Shown piece by piece: positions 7,033 through 13,413 of a stretch of 45,797 nucleotides of DNA (its first letter is position 1; each line of letters starts with the position of its first letter). The position numbers were made by a program, and so were the translations under genes. The DNA lies in IMG/VR virus record IMGVR_UViG_3300031673_016581, positions 1 to 45,797 of that record. One strand, written 5' to 3'. Below the pieces are notes generated by a model that was not told where the DNA came from, ran no database searches, and worked only from the letters and a program-made list of their open reading frames with translations. This stretch comes from a virus.

Positions 7033-7326
7033 ATGACAAAGAAGAGGAAGAGAGTATTCACAAGAGAGTGGGAGAAGCTAATTTGGAGACCCTTTGGTAG
7101 GTTTCTAGAGCTGCTGTTTCTCTTCCTGCTAGTCCAAGTTTTTGGTGCCCTGAGCGTAGTAATGTTGGCAGTCTACATCCTTCTGGGACTCCTCTGGTTC
7201 TTTAGTTTAGGGCATATTTTCCTTATCAAAGGTTGGAATAGCTACCTGGATAGAAAGGTTGGGCCTTTCCTACTCAATAAGCTTGGAAGAAAGCTAATAC
7301 GTTTGCTGATTGGAAGGTCGGAGTGA
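7033..7326 (+). CDS. Small basic membrane protein
   Basis: A 97-residue protein with AAGGAGA before the ATG. The N-terminus is strongly basic (KKRKRVFTREW), followed by a long hydrophobic region from about 28 to 70 (two segments), then a basic tail. It lies between two structured RNAs. Basic ends with a membrane hairpin would fit a membrane-remodelling or holin-like role, but there is no family evidence. Confidence 0.55.
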   Translation: MTKKRKRVFTREWEKLIWRPFGRFLELLFLFLLVQVFGALSVVMLAVYILLGLLWFFSLGHIFLIKGWNSYLDRKVGPFLLNKLGRKLIRLLIGRSE

Positions 7327-7353
7327 TAGTAACGAAAAAAGGAGGTACGAAAA

Positions 7354-7554
7354 ATGGAAAAGCCAGATGTCGAGCTAGAAATTCAAAGGAACGAAAAGGG
7401 TAGAGTGATAAGGCTCTCCTATAAGGTGCATAATGCAGGTGATGAGGGAAAACGTGCAATGGAGGGTCTTGCACTAATGACCACGGCGATTGCGTCAATG
7501 TTTGAGTCCGAAGGTCCTGAAGACCACAGTACTCTCGTGGACGTGGGACTGTAA
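7354..7554 (+). CDS. Small hypothetical protein
   Basis: A 66-residue acidic protein with AAAGGAGG eleven bases before the ATG. It has beta-like residues (VELEIQRNEKGRVIRLSY) and then a helix. No motif recognised. Its stop lies nine bases before the next structured RNA. Confidence 0.5.
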   Translation: MEKPDVELEIQRNEKGRVIRLSYKVHNAGDEGKRAMEGLALMTTAIASMFESEGPEDHSTLVDVGL

Positions 7555-7562
7555 CTGAATAG

Positions 7563-7815
7563 ATTCCCAGCCACCAACAGGGTTAGGGGTGATTATAGTG
7601 GCAGTAAAGGACTGTGATTGCGAAATACCAATCTGTCGTTCCGTCCCCGTGCTACTGGCTGGGAATGTGCTGGTGCAGGTAGGCTCAAATTGGAGTTCGA
7701 CTCTCTGAGCCAGTGCAAGCTGAGGGTGAGGGTGCATAAGACCTGTAGAGCTGATGTTGAGAAATAGGACTAAGGCTATGTCTAGTGGTGTAAAGTCCAC
7801 CGGCCCTCACCCTCA
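7563..7815 (+). ncRNA. Structured RNA (RNA-2)
   Basis: There is no gene between 7554 and 7833; instead there are perfect long helices. ATTCCCAGCCA (7563-7573) pairs with 7656-7666 (11 bp). TGAGGGTGAGGG (7721-7732) pairs with 7804-7815 (12 bp). Between them a T-arm-like element has stem TGGAG/CTCTG and loop TTCGACT (7691-7707), directly followed by AGCCAGT, which can pair with ACTGGCT at 7654-7660. The alternative GGCTCA/TGAGCC (7682-7687/7706-7711) competes with it. The T-loop beside an acceptor-like strand recalls RNA-1a. Stems are seen; function unknown. Confidence 0.6.
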
Positions 7816-7832
7816 AAGAAGAGAAAATAAGT

Positions 7833-7988
7833 ATGCACCAGAAAAAATGCCCTCTATGTGATGATACAGGCAAGATGTTTGTTAAGCCCAAAAGGCTAAT
7901 AGGCTGGACAGGTGGGCCTGGAGAAACTGTAGAGAATACGCTCGATGAGCACTATGAGCGTTGTGTTTGCCAGAAGGAGGGAAAATGA
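7833..7988 (+). CDS. Small zinc-ribbon-like protein
   Basis: A 51-residue protein with C-P-L-C near residue 6 and C-V-C near residue 44, arranged like a DnaJ- or ribbon-type zinc site (CPLCDDTGKM is a typical knuckle). The ATG overlap (ATGA) with the next gene and internal AAGGAGG support coupled translation. The upstream ribosome site is weak (AAGAAGAG). Function unknown. Confidence 0.5.
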   Translation: MHQKKCPLCDDTGKMFVKPKRLIGWTGGPGETVENTLDEHYERCVCQKEGK

Positions 7989-8188
7989 GAAAGGCATTTA
8001 CTATCCTGAAGAAGATAGCTATAACTCTGCGTTACGATAAAGCATTGTGTGTAGCATTTGCTTTGTTTATAGGTGGAGTAGTGGGGATGATTTATCCCTG
8101 GGGGATTACATGGCCTCATTGGGTGGGTTTCGGTTCATTTTGGGTAGGTGTTGGGGTAGGTTATTTTTCATTCCCTATTTGCTTTTAG
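7985..8188 (+). CDS. Small membrane protein
   Basis: A 67-residue protein from ATG 7985, with AAGGAGG seven bases before. A longer upstream start would lie inside the zinc-ribbon gene. A basic N-terminus is followed by two hydrophobic segments rich in glycine and tryptophan. Function unknown. Confidence 0.5.
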   Translation: MRKAFTILKKIAITLRYDKALCVAFALFIGGVVGMIYPWGITWPHWVGFGSFWVGVGVGYFSFPICF

Positions 8189-8285
8189 CCACGGTAGTGA
8201 GGAGGAAAACATGGTTGAGTAGTTGCTGAGTTTATATTTTCTCAGGGTGCAGTAAGCAAATAAACAAAGAAGGAGGCTTTTGTCT

Positions 8286-8753
8286 ATGAAGAAATTTCTA
8301 AAGAGAAGGTGGCACGGAATACCAGTAGGTATAATAACTGTGCTTGTCCTGGTAGGAGTGGTTGCCGCTAGCTACACTTTCCTCAGCCACACAATTGAGA
8401 TAACGGTCGATGAACCTCTGACTATCGAGTATAATCTCAATGGTGCGTATGGCGGGGATGCCCTTTGGCATCCACTTCCAGATGTAGATTCCCTAACCAT
8501 TGAAGGCTCTGCTGGTGACATATTCAATATAGACCTGAGGATAAACAACAGAGCTAATAGTGCACTGACGGTCACTACTACCTTTGCCGGGGATACTTAC
8601 TGGTTTACACTTACCGGATTTCCTAGTGGTTCTATTCCCGCCTCAGATGGTAACGATAGTAACCCAGAATGGAGTGGACCAACATCCATAAAGATACATG
8701 GAGATGCTCCAGTAGGAGCCTACAACGTAACGCTAAATTTTAACAGAAGCTAA
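8286..8753 (+). CDS. Secreted or membrane-anchored beta-sandwich protein
   Basis: A 155-residue protein. ATG 8286 is preferred over an in-frame TTG at 8280 because GGAGG then sits about ten bases away. Positively charged residues 1-10 and a hydrophobic segment at about 12-34 form a signal anchor. The rest is beta-rich and threonine/serine-rich (EYNLNG, DLRINNRA, TTTFAG), resembling an Ig-like domain outside the cell. A virion or host-surface role is likely, by inference only. Confidence 0.6.
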   Translation: MKKFLKRRWHGIPVGIITVLVLVGVVAASYTFLSHTIEITVDEPLTIEYNLNGAYGGDALWHPLPDVDSLTIEGSAGDIFNIDLRINNRANSALTVTTTFAGDTYWFTLTGFPSGSIPASDGNDSNPEWSGPTSIKIHGDAPVGAYNVTLNFNRS

Positions 8754-8754
8754 G

Positions 8755-8775
8755 GGGAGCATGCTTACTGCTCCC
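8755..8775 (+). terminator. Hairpin after the beta-sandwich gene
   Basis: GGGAGCA and TGCTCCC form a perfect 7-bp stem with a 7-base loop two bases after the stop. No T-run follows, so it may be a weak terminator or a 3'-end stabiliser. Confidence 0.35.
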
Positions 8776-8788
8776 TGAGAGAATATAA

Positions 8789-8995
8789 ATGGAAACAGTT
8801 AACATCGCCAAACAGAGTAGAACGGAAGTCCAGAAGATTGGTACTGAGGAGTGTCCATTTAGAAAACCGGCTGGCAGCTACTATGCTCCAGAGCCTTGGG
8901 ATACTTGCTCTAAGATGCCAAGTCCAGCCTCTAATGAGAATGGGATGTGTGATATAGACGCAGGTGTAGAATGTCGATATGCCGATGAATGTTAG
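8789..8995 (+). CDS. Small cysteine-rich hypothetical protein
   Basis: A 68-residue protein with five cysteines (E-E-C-P, D-T-C, M-C-D, E-C-R, D-E-C) and no transmembrane segment. No clear ribosome site precedes the ATG, so the call is tentative. It overlaps the dUTPase start by 17 bases. The cysteines could bind a metal or Fe-S cluster. Confidence 0.4.
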   Translation: METVNIAKQSRTEVQKIGTEECPFRKPAGSYYAPEPWDTCSKMPSPASNENGMCDIDAGVECRYADEC

Positions 8996-9410
8996 GTTAC
9001 TGAGAGTTAGCAATCGTGCCCAGCTGCCCATTCGTGGTACACCTGGGAGTGCTTATCTTGATTTGTGTGCAGCTGAGTTCGCGATTGTGGATGTAGGTAC
9101 CGTTCGTCTGATAACTACGGGATGGCGAATAGAGGTTCCGGAGGGCTATTTCTTAGATGTTCGACCCCGAAGTGGTATGGCGAGTTTTGGTGTAACGGTC
9201 AACAACGCACCTGGCACGGTAGATGCGGACTATCGTGGGGAGCTGAAGGTTATTGTAGTTAATCATGGTTTTATTCCTTACCAGATTTCGATTGGAGACA
9301 GAATAGCTCAGTGTGCTCTGATGCCAGTTGTACCTACAAGCTTCGAAGAGGTTGGCGAGCTTACTTCAACATTGCGAGGTCGGAAGGGATATGGAAGCAC
9401 GGGTCGCTAA
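8979..9410 (+). CDS. dut: dUTP diphosphatase (trimeric dUTPase)
   Basis: A 143-residue enzyme that hydrolyses dUTP to dUMP, feeding ThyX and keeping uracil out of DNA. The five motifs are in order: GSAYLDL, PRSGMA, the APGTVDADYRGE segment with the catalytic aspartate, GDRIAQ, and the C-terminal RGRKGYGSTG that closes over the substrate. Length fits the trimeric family. The start could be ATG 8979 or 8985. It overlaps the next gene by 20 bases. Removing dUTP also fits with the uracil-DNA glycosylase domain on the family A polymerase. Confidence 0.95.
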   Translation: MPMNVRLLRVSNRAQLPIRGTPGSAYLDLCAAEFAIVDVGTVRLITTGWRIEVPEGYFLDVRPRSGMASFGVTVNNAPGTVDADYRGELKVIVVNHGFIPYQISIGDRIAQCALMPVVPTSFEEVGELTSTLRGRKGYGSTGR

Positions 9411-9837
9411 GAAAATGAAAGTTTATCGTACGTTGCATTCGAGTAAGACGTTTTGGGGTCTTGTGAGGTTGAGAGGTGGTGGTTGGAGATTTGGGTTTGG
9501 TCGTGGCTTCTTTGAGTGGGGTAAGAATGCAATGTCTGGTCTTTATTTGCCTATAATGAAGTTAGTGGAGGAGATGGAGTGGACTTTAATTGTTAAGCAC
9601 TGTGCGCCGAAAGACATGTATGATGATGGTGGCTACTGTGGAGCAAAGATAAGGAAGCATGGTGTGTACTATTGGTTTGGTGTGGCTGATGGCAATGGAG
9701 AGAACTTCTGTTCTGAGTGTGCACTTCAGGCTTTAATACATCAGTTGCAGATGGGTGGTAGACTTCCTGAGTACCGTGATTGTTGGATGCAAGATTTTGA
9801 TTTATTGTGTAAGGCTAGGAAAGTAATGGAGGTGTGA
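9391..9837 (+). CDS. Hypothetical protein with cysteine pairs
   Basis: A 148-residue protein from ATG 9391 (GGAAGGGAT before it); the frame extends upstream but only inside dut. The N-terminal half is basic and rich in glycine, tryptophan and phenylalanine. The C-terminal half has C-A-P, Y-C-G and F-C-S-E-C-A, a possible zinc site. No family recognised. Confidence 0.55.
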   Translation: MEARVAKKMKVYRTLHSSKTFWGLVRLRGGGWRFGFGRGFFEWGKNAMSGLYLPIMKLVEEMEWTLIVKHCAPKDMYDDGGYCGAKIRKHGVYYWFGVADGNGENFCSECALQALIHQLQMGGRLPEYRDCWMQDFDLLCKARKVMEV

Positions 9838-9841
9838 AGCA

Positions 9842-9937
9842 ATGAGTGGTTCTATGGCTTTTATTCCCGAATTGCGGGAGTTTCTGGTTGTTTTGGTGTT
9901 CCTGCAGGGTCGATTTCTTTATACCTCTATAAGGTAG
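9842..9937 (+). CDS. Very small hydrophobic peptide gene
   Basis: A 31-residue frame with a strong GGAGGTG site nine bases before the ATG, four bases after the previous stop. It is mostly hydrophobic (EFLVVLVFLQG) and could be a membrane peptide. Supported only by the ribosome site and spacing. Confidence 0.35.
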   Translation: MSGSMAFIPELREFLVVLVFLQGRFLYTSIR

Positions 9938-9962
9938 AGGTAAGTACTTAAGGAGGTGCATA

Positions 9963-10091
9963 ATGCACGGATTTGTGTTAGTAGGTAAGGTTAGAGTTGT
10001 CTTTGGGGTACTTCGGGCTCTGGCGTTGCTGGAGTGGGAGTTTCCGAATTTACTGGCTCAGGTAGACGGCCAGGTTGTGAGGGTGACGTGA
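9963..10091 (+). CDS. Small hypothetical protein
   Basis: A 42-residue frame with AAGGAGGTG just before the ATG. It is amphipathic and valine/leucine-rich. Its stop overlaps the next start (GTGA). No motif recognised. Confidence 0.4.
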   Translation: MHGFVLVGKVRVVFGVLRALALLEWEFPNLLAQVDGQVVRVT

Positions 10092-10342
10092 GCTGGTTCG
10101 ATTGGTTGTCGGGACTCCTTGGACCTTCTAGTGGCAAGGTAACTAGCTTGGGGGATAAGGTTACGAAGCTAGAGGAGCAGGCGGATGCGGCCGAGACAGA
10201 GGCGAAGCTGAGGACGCGGGCAGTGGAGGCCCGGAGGCGTATTAAGGCTGCGGGAGGACCCGCTAACCGTCGCTTTGCCACGTGGGTTGCGATTGTGATA
10301 TTGATACTGTTTATCTTCCTGTTCTTCAGGACTTGCTTTTAG
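10088..10342 (+). CDS. Coiled-coil protein with C-terminal membrane anchor
   Basis: An 84-residue protein. GTG 10088 overlaps the upstream stop and lies after GAGGGTGAC; a longer start at 10034 is possible. Residues 22-52 are a heptad-like charged helix (LEEQADAAETEAKLRTRA), and residues 63-83 form one transmembrane segment at the very C-terminus. This tail-anchored layout could suit a spanin-like or membrane-tether protein, but no family match was seen. Confidence 0.5.
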   Translation: MSWFDWLSGLLGPSSGKVTSLGDKVTKLEEQADAAETEAKLRTRAVEARRRIKAAGGPANRRFATWVAIVILILFIFLFFRTCF

Positions 10343-10352
10343 GAGGTGTAGT

Positions 10353-10742
10353 ATGTTAGTTATAATAGGTGGAAAGCGTTCTAGTTGTGTGTACCCAGGT
10401 ACTCACGTACTGGACGAGTCGGTGAAGCCTGAGGTCTTGGGTTGTGTCCCTGACCTCATACACGTAGTGGACTTTGGGTGTGAGGAGACTGTTAGGGAGT
10501 TTCTGGAGTCCTTGCAGGTCCGACACCCCCATGACGCGGATTGCATACTGGTGGTCGAACATGCATGGCTTGCTTTGGGAGGTCGTAATGCACCTACGGA
10601 GCTAGGTCGGAAGGCGTCTTACTTTGTTTTAGCGCATCGGCAGTTCGGGTACGCACACATTATTCTGTTGACCCGCGAGGTTTCTGGAATTAGGAAGACG
10701 ATTCGGGACGCGGCGGATGTTGCGTTCGACTTTTCAGCCTGA
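10353..10742 (+). CDS. Hypothetical alpha/beta protein
   Basis: A 129-residue protein with GGAGGTG before the ATG. Alternating strands and helices (MLVIIGG, LIHVVDFG, CILVVEHAW, HIILLTREV) look like a Rossmann or P-loop fold without the Walker lysine. The pattern resembles degenerate ATPase domains that follow lost Walker A motifs, but this is speculative. Confidence 0.55.
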   Translation: MLVIIGGKRSSCVYPGTHVLDESVKPEVLGCVPDLIHVVDFGCEETVREFLESLQVRHPHDADCILVVEHAWLALGGRNAPTELGRKASYFVLAHRQFGYAHIILLTREVSGIRKTIRDAADVAFDFSA

Positions 10743-10804
10743 GATACGAGCTTGGTCGCGTTAATCGTTTTGGATGAGGAGGACATGTAGAAAGGAGGTG
10801 TGGG

Positions 10805-11032
10805 ATGAGTAAAAAGACTCGTGAGTTTCTCTGGGACAATAAAGGCGTAGCAGAGGCAATGGAGGCTCTTCGCAAGGAGTGCGAGAACAAGGACCTACCG
10901 GGGTTGCTGGCTATGGTTGAGGTGTCTGAGGCACTGTTAGCGGCAATTCGGTTCTTGATTATTGCGGAGATTGCCCGAGCTAGGGGTTTACTTGGCCAAA
11001 CAAAAAGGGGTAACCTAAAAGGGATGCTATAA
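10805..11032 (+). CDS. Small helical hypothetical protein
   Basis: A 75-residue, all-helical protein with AAAGGAGGTG before the ATG. It alternates charged and hydrophobic residues and ends basic. It is the last gene before promoter P3. Function unknown. Confidence 0.5.
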   Translation: MSKKTREFLWDNKGVAEAMEALRKECENKDLPGLLAMVEVSEALLAAIRFLIIAEIARARGLLGQTKRGNLKGML

Positions 11033-11033
11033 G

Positions 11034-11070
11034 GATGTGCTTGCCCTTGGGTAACCAACTATGGTATAAT
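11034..11070 (+). promoter_or_regulatory. Bipartite promoter P3
   Basis: GATGTGC (11034-11040, in ATAAGGATGTGC) and TATAAT (11065-11070, with TGG before it) are 31 nt apart start to start. The downstream sequence AGGAGTAT fits the shared consensus and also supplies an AGGAG ribosome site. A small inverted repeat (TTGG-gtaa-CCAA) lies between. The ATG follows 11 bases after the box, so the leader is about 5 nt or less. Confidence 0.65.
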
Positions 11071-11081
11071 AGGAGTATATT

Positions 11082-11288
11082 ATGACGACTAGGTTGTTAG
11101 ACAAGATGTCTCGGGTTGAGAGGCTGCGGGATATTGTTGCTAGGGTAAAGCGTGGCGAGGAGTTTTCTGCCTTCGACATTGCTGTCTGGTATGATGTTTC
11201 GATAAATGTTGCGTACCGGGACATTAAGGCTCTCAAGGATGAGAGATATATCCCAAAGGACTGGACGTTTAAGAGAAAGCAACAATGA
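11082..11288 (+). CDS. Small helix-turn-helix protein
   Basis: A 68-residue basic protein directly after promoter P3. RVERLRDIVARVKRG followed by FSAFDIAVWYDVSINVAYRDIKAL reads as a DeoR/HTH-11-like helix-turn-helix in which VAYRDIKAL is the recognition helix. As first gene of its unit it may regulate that promoter. It overlaps the next gene by four bases. Confidence 0.6.
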   Translation: MTTRLLDKMSRVERLRDIVARVKRGEEFSAFDIAVWYDVSINVAYRDIKALKDERYIPKDWTFKRKQQ

Positions 11289-11812
11289 TTACTGAGTGGT
11301 ACGAGGTGGCCTACTTTATCATTATAGGCGCGCTTCTTGTTGCGGTTGTGTACTTTTGGTTCCGGGGAAGACTTCTGAGGAGTTCATGGAATAAGCGGAT
11401 GAAGGTTAAGGTGTTGAGGGCCGAGAATGCGACGATAGACCTCCTCATTGATGGGGTGCCTTATACCTACTTAGTTAGTCGGTCCCGGCCCTTGGCAGCT
11501 CGGGATATTGCAGTCGCGCGGCAGGTTCTGGACTTCTCTCTAATGGAATCTTTGTGCCGTGCGGGTAGCGTTACTGAGGCCGAGCATCCTCTGACGCGAT
11601 TGTGGGACAGGTTCGTTTTCCGACTGTGTAAGCGTGAACGTCCGGCTGTTGCGCAAGTAAGGGTAATGACCCAGGCGTTTGGGATTCCTGCAGTCGGTAG
11701 GTATATCCGAGAGAATGGCGTGCCTGTAGACATTGACGGGACTACATATACTATAGTGTCTCCTGCGCTTCTCGAGGCGCTGGAGAGAGGAGAGCTTGAT
11801 GAAGAGGTCTAA
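11285..11812 (+). CDS. Membrane-anchored hypothetical protein
   Basis: A 175-residue protein with one N-terminal transmembrane segment (about residues 8-27), a basic cytoplasmic-type linker and a soluble alpha/beta domain containing DLLIDGVPYTYLV and, near the end, VDIDGTTYTIV, which look like two related strands. No family recognised. It overlaps both neighbours. Confidence 0.55.
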   Translation: MITEWYEVAYFIIIGALLVAVVYFWFRGRLLRSSWNKRMKVKVLRAENATIDLLIDGVPYTYLVSRSRPLAARDIAVARQVLDFSLMESLCRAGSVTEAEHPLTRLWDRFVFRLCKRERPAVAQVRVMTQAFGIPAVGRYIRENGVPVDIDGTTYTIVSPALLEALERGELDEEV

Positions 11813-12029
11813 GACGTTTAGGGTCGGTGATAGAGTTCGGGTTAAGGCGTGTAGTAGGAATGCCGGAGGCGTGTTTGCGGGTAGGATGGGTGAGGTGATA
11901 CGTGACGACTATAGTGGTCATTACCCCTACTTGGTGTCGTTCTCGGCTCTTAACTCACGGCACAGGCCTTTCTGTGCCGCCGAGCTAGAACTGGTTGAGA
12001 GGCCTGGAGGTACTGATGGACAAGTTTAA
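11799..12029 (+). CDS. Small SH3/KOW-like beta-barrel protein
   Basis: A 76-residue protein starting at ATG 11799 with GAGAGGAG upstream. The pattern FRVGDRVRVK...GRMGEVIRDD...YPYLVSF...ELELVE is typical of small KOW/SH3-like barrels, which often bind nucleic acid or protein partners. It overlaps the ATPase gene by 14 bases. The fold call is moderate; the role is unknown. Confidence 0.55.
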   Translation: MKRSKTFRVGDRVRVKACSRNAGGVFAGRMGEVIRDDYSGHYPYLVSFSALNSRHRPFCAAELELVERPGGTDGQV

Positions 12030-12756
12030 CTGCATACTTTATGGAGAGAGTGGGGTTGGTAAGACTCCCTTTGCTGGAACACTTCAGATGTGGGAGAAGA
12101 CCAAGCCCTGTTTACTTTTAGACGTGGATATGGGAGCTATGAGTCTCGGCAGCTTGGAGGAGAAGCCTGTTGTGCTTCCAGTAGAGACCTGGCCCGAGAT
12201 GGCTCAGGTTTATGACTACTTTAAGAGGGCTGCTTGGGACGAGTTGGCTGGGTACATATCCAAAAAAATGGGTATTGAGGTTCCAGTATTAGAGTATAGG
12301 AGTGTGGTTATAGACTCCGGTACGGAATTGGAATACAAGCTTCGTATTGGGGTAGTAAAGGCTAACGAGAAGGGAGACGGGGAGGTTCCTTCTCAGCCCG
12401 ATTATCTTAGAACGCAGGAGCGCTTTCGTAGGATGTATAGGCTCTTTAGGGACTTGCCGATTAGCCTTGTTATGACTGCGGGGCTTCGGGAGCTCAAGGA
12501 GGAGTCTACGGGAATAATTAAACGGAGTCCCGGCTTTCAGCCGTCTTTGTCGCACGACCTAGTTCGGATGACGGACTTGGTTGTTTATATGGCTGTGACT
12601 ATGTCTGGTGTGGGCTCGGATGCTAAGTGGACGAGACACTTAGTCACGAGTCTTTCGAATCGATTCATTGCCAGAGACCGCTCCGGTCAGTTAAAGCCAG
12701 TATTAGAGGGCGAGAAGTTCTATTGGAAGAAAATTCTCGAGAACGTGTTAGTCTAG
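12016..12756 (+). CDS. RecA/Sak4-like phage AAA ATPase
   Basis: A 246-residue P-loop ATPase of the type annotated AAA_24 or Sak4 in phages. Walker A is G10-E-S-G-V-G-K16-T17, and a Walker B-like SVVIDSG lies near residue 97. ATG 12016 is chosen because GGAGG precedes it; the frame extends 21 bases upstream without a ribosome site. Sak4-like proteins anneal single strands for recombination and are often found beside a DUF669/SSB-like gene, exactly as here. The structured RNA-3 lies between the two genes. Confidence 0.75.
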   Translation: MDKFNCILYGESGVGKTPFAGTLQMWEKTKPCLLLDVDMGAMSLGSLEEKPVVLPVETWPEMAQVYDYFKRAAWDELAGYISKKMGIEVPVLEYRSVVIDSGTELEYKLRIGVVKANEKGDGEVPSQPDYLRTQERFRRMYRLFRDLPISLVMTAGLRELKEESTGIIKRSPGFQPSLSHDLVRMTDLVVYMAVTMSGVGSDAKWTRHLVTSLSNRFIARDRSGQLKPVLEGEKFYWKKILENVLV

Positions 12757-12762
12757 GGGGTT

Positions 12763-12898
12763 CATCCAGGGCTTAAGTGTTCTGGTGCGAATATGAATGT
12801 AGTTCTTGGTTACGCGGTGTCGCTTTGTAGCGTAGTAGGTGACTAAAGCGGCTGGATGGAGTCGTATCCAAGCCCTGAAAGGGGACGCTAGGAACTGC
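12763..12898 (+). ncRNA. Structured, possibly pseudoknotted RNA (RNA-3)
   Basis: The 166 bases between the ATPase and SSB-like genes hold four perfect pairings: CATCCAG/CTGGATG (12763-12769/12852-12858), CAGGGCTT/AAGCCCTG (12767-12774/12870-12877), GTAGTTC/GAACTGC (12799-12805/12892-12898, one G-U) and TACGC/GCGTA (12811-12815/12830-12834). The first two share CAG, so they compete or form a trimmed pseudoknot; the third crosses the second and makes a true pseudoknot possible. It could be a leader that controls the SSB-like gene or a free RNA. Pairings are seen; function is unknown. Confidence 0.55.
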
Positions 12899-12922
12899 AA
12901 ATCTAGAGTAGAGGTGTAGACT

Positions 12923-13372
12923 ATGGGTGTTCCAGTATCTTTTGCAGACGTCGAATCCCGTGAGTTTGAACCTTTACCTGTCGGTCGGTACCCCGCAAAG
13001 GTCAGTGTTGTGGAGTACGTGGCAGAGTCCGCCCGGAGTGGCGAGCCCACTCTAGCCTGGCAGTTTACTGTTCAGGGTGGGGATTACGATGGAAGAATTG
13101 GCTTCCTAAATACTTCCCTTCAAGTGGGCGACGAGGAAACGGGTAAGAAGGACGCTCGCTGGGCCACAATGCGTGTACTTAAGGCGCTCGGTTTTTCCGA
13201 GGACGAGATTAAGGCGCGTAGTTGGGACTTTGAGGACCCCGATACCATGGACATGCTTATCGCGCGCGACTGCATTATCAGCATTGGGCATGAGATGTAC
13301 GAGGGCGAGAAGAAGCAGCGTGTGCGTCGGATATTCCCCATTAGCGAGCTGAAAGAAGCCGCACCCTTCTAG
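12923..13372 (+). CDS. DUF669-like single-strand DNA binding protein
   Basis: A 149-residue protein with the DUF669-type layout: an opening like FEPLPVGRYPAKV, a strand pair around PTLAWQFTV and GRIGFLNTSL, then KALGFSEDEI and a late VRRIFPI segment. DUF669 proteins sit beside Sak4-like ATPases and are thought to act as phage SSB-type proteins in replication or recombination. Its message may be governed by RNA-3 directly upstream. The family call rests on pattern memory. Confidence 0.6.
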   Translation: MGVPVSFADVESREFEPLPVGRYPAKVSVVEYVAESARSGEPTLAWQFTVQGGDYDGRIGFLNTSLQVGDEETGKKDARWATMRVLKALGFSEDEIKARSWDFEDPDTMDMLIARDCIISIGHEMYEGEKKQRVRRIFPISELKEAAPF

Positions 13373-13413
13373 TTGCTGGGCCTTGGGTGAACCCTTTTTG
13401 ATAGGTGAGATGT

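Noticed and set aside
7654-7714. Short tRNA in RNA-2
   Set aside because: T-arm and acceptor pair, but only 30 nt lie between, too few for anticodon and D arms; competing 11-bp helix uses the same strand.
7740-7775. Hammerhead ribozyme core (CTGATG...GAAA) in RNA-2
   Set aside because: The A after CTGATG is missing and no stem II lies between the two parts.
8226-8245. Terminator CTGAG...CTCAG before the beta-sandwich gene
   Set aside because: Only 5 bp and no T-run after the stem.
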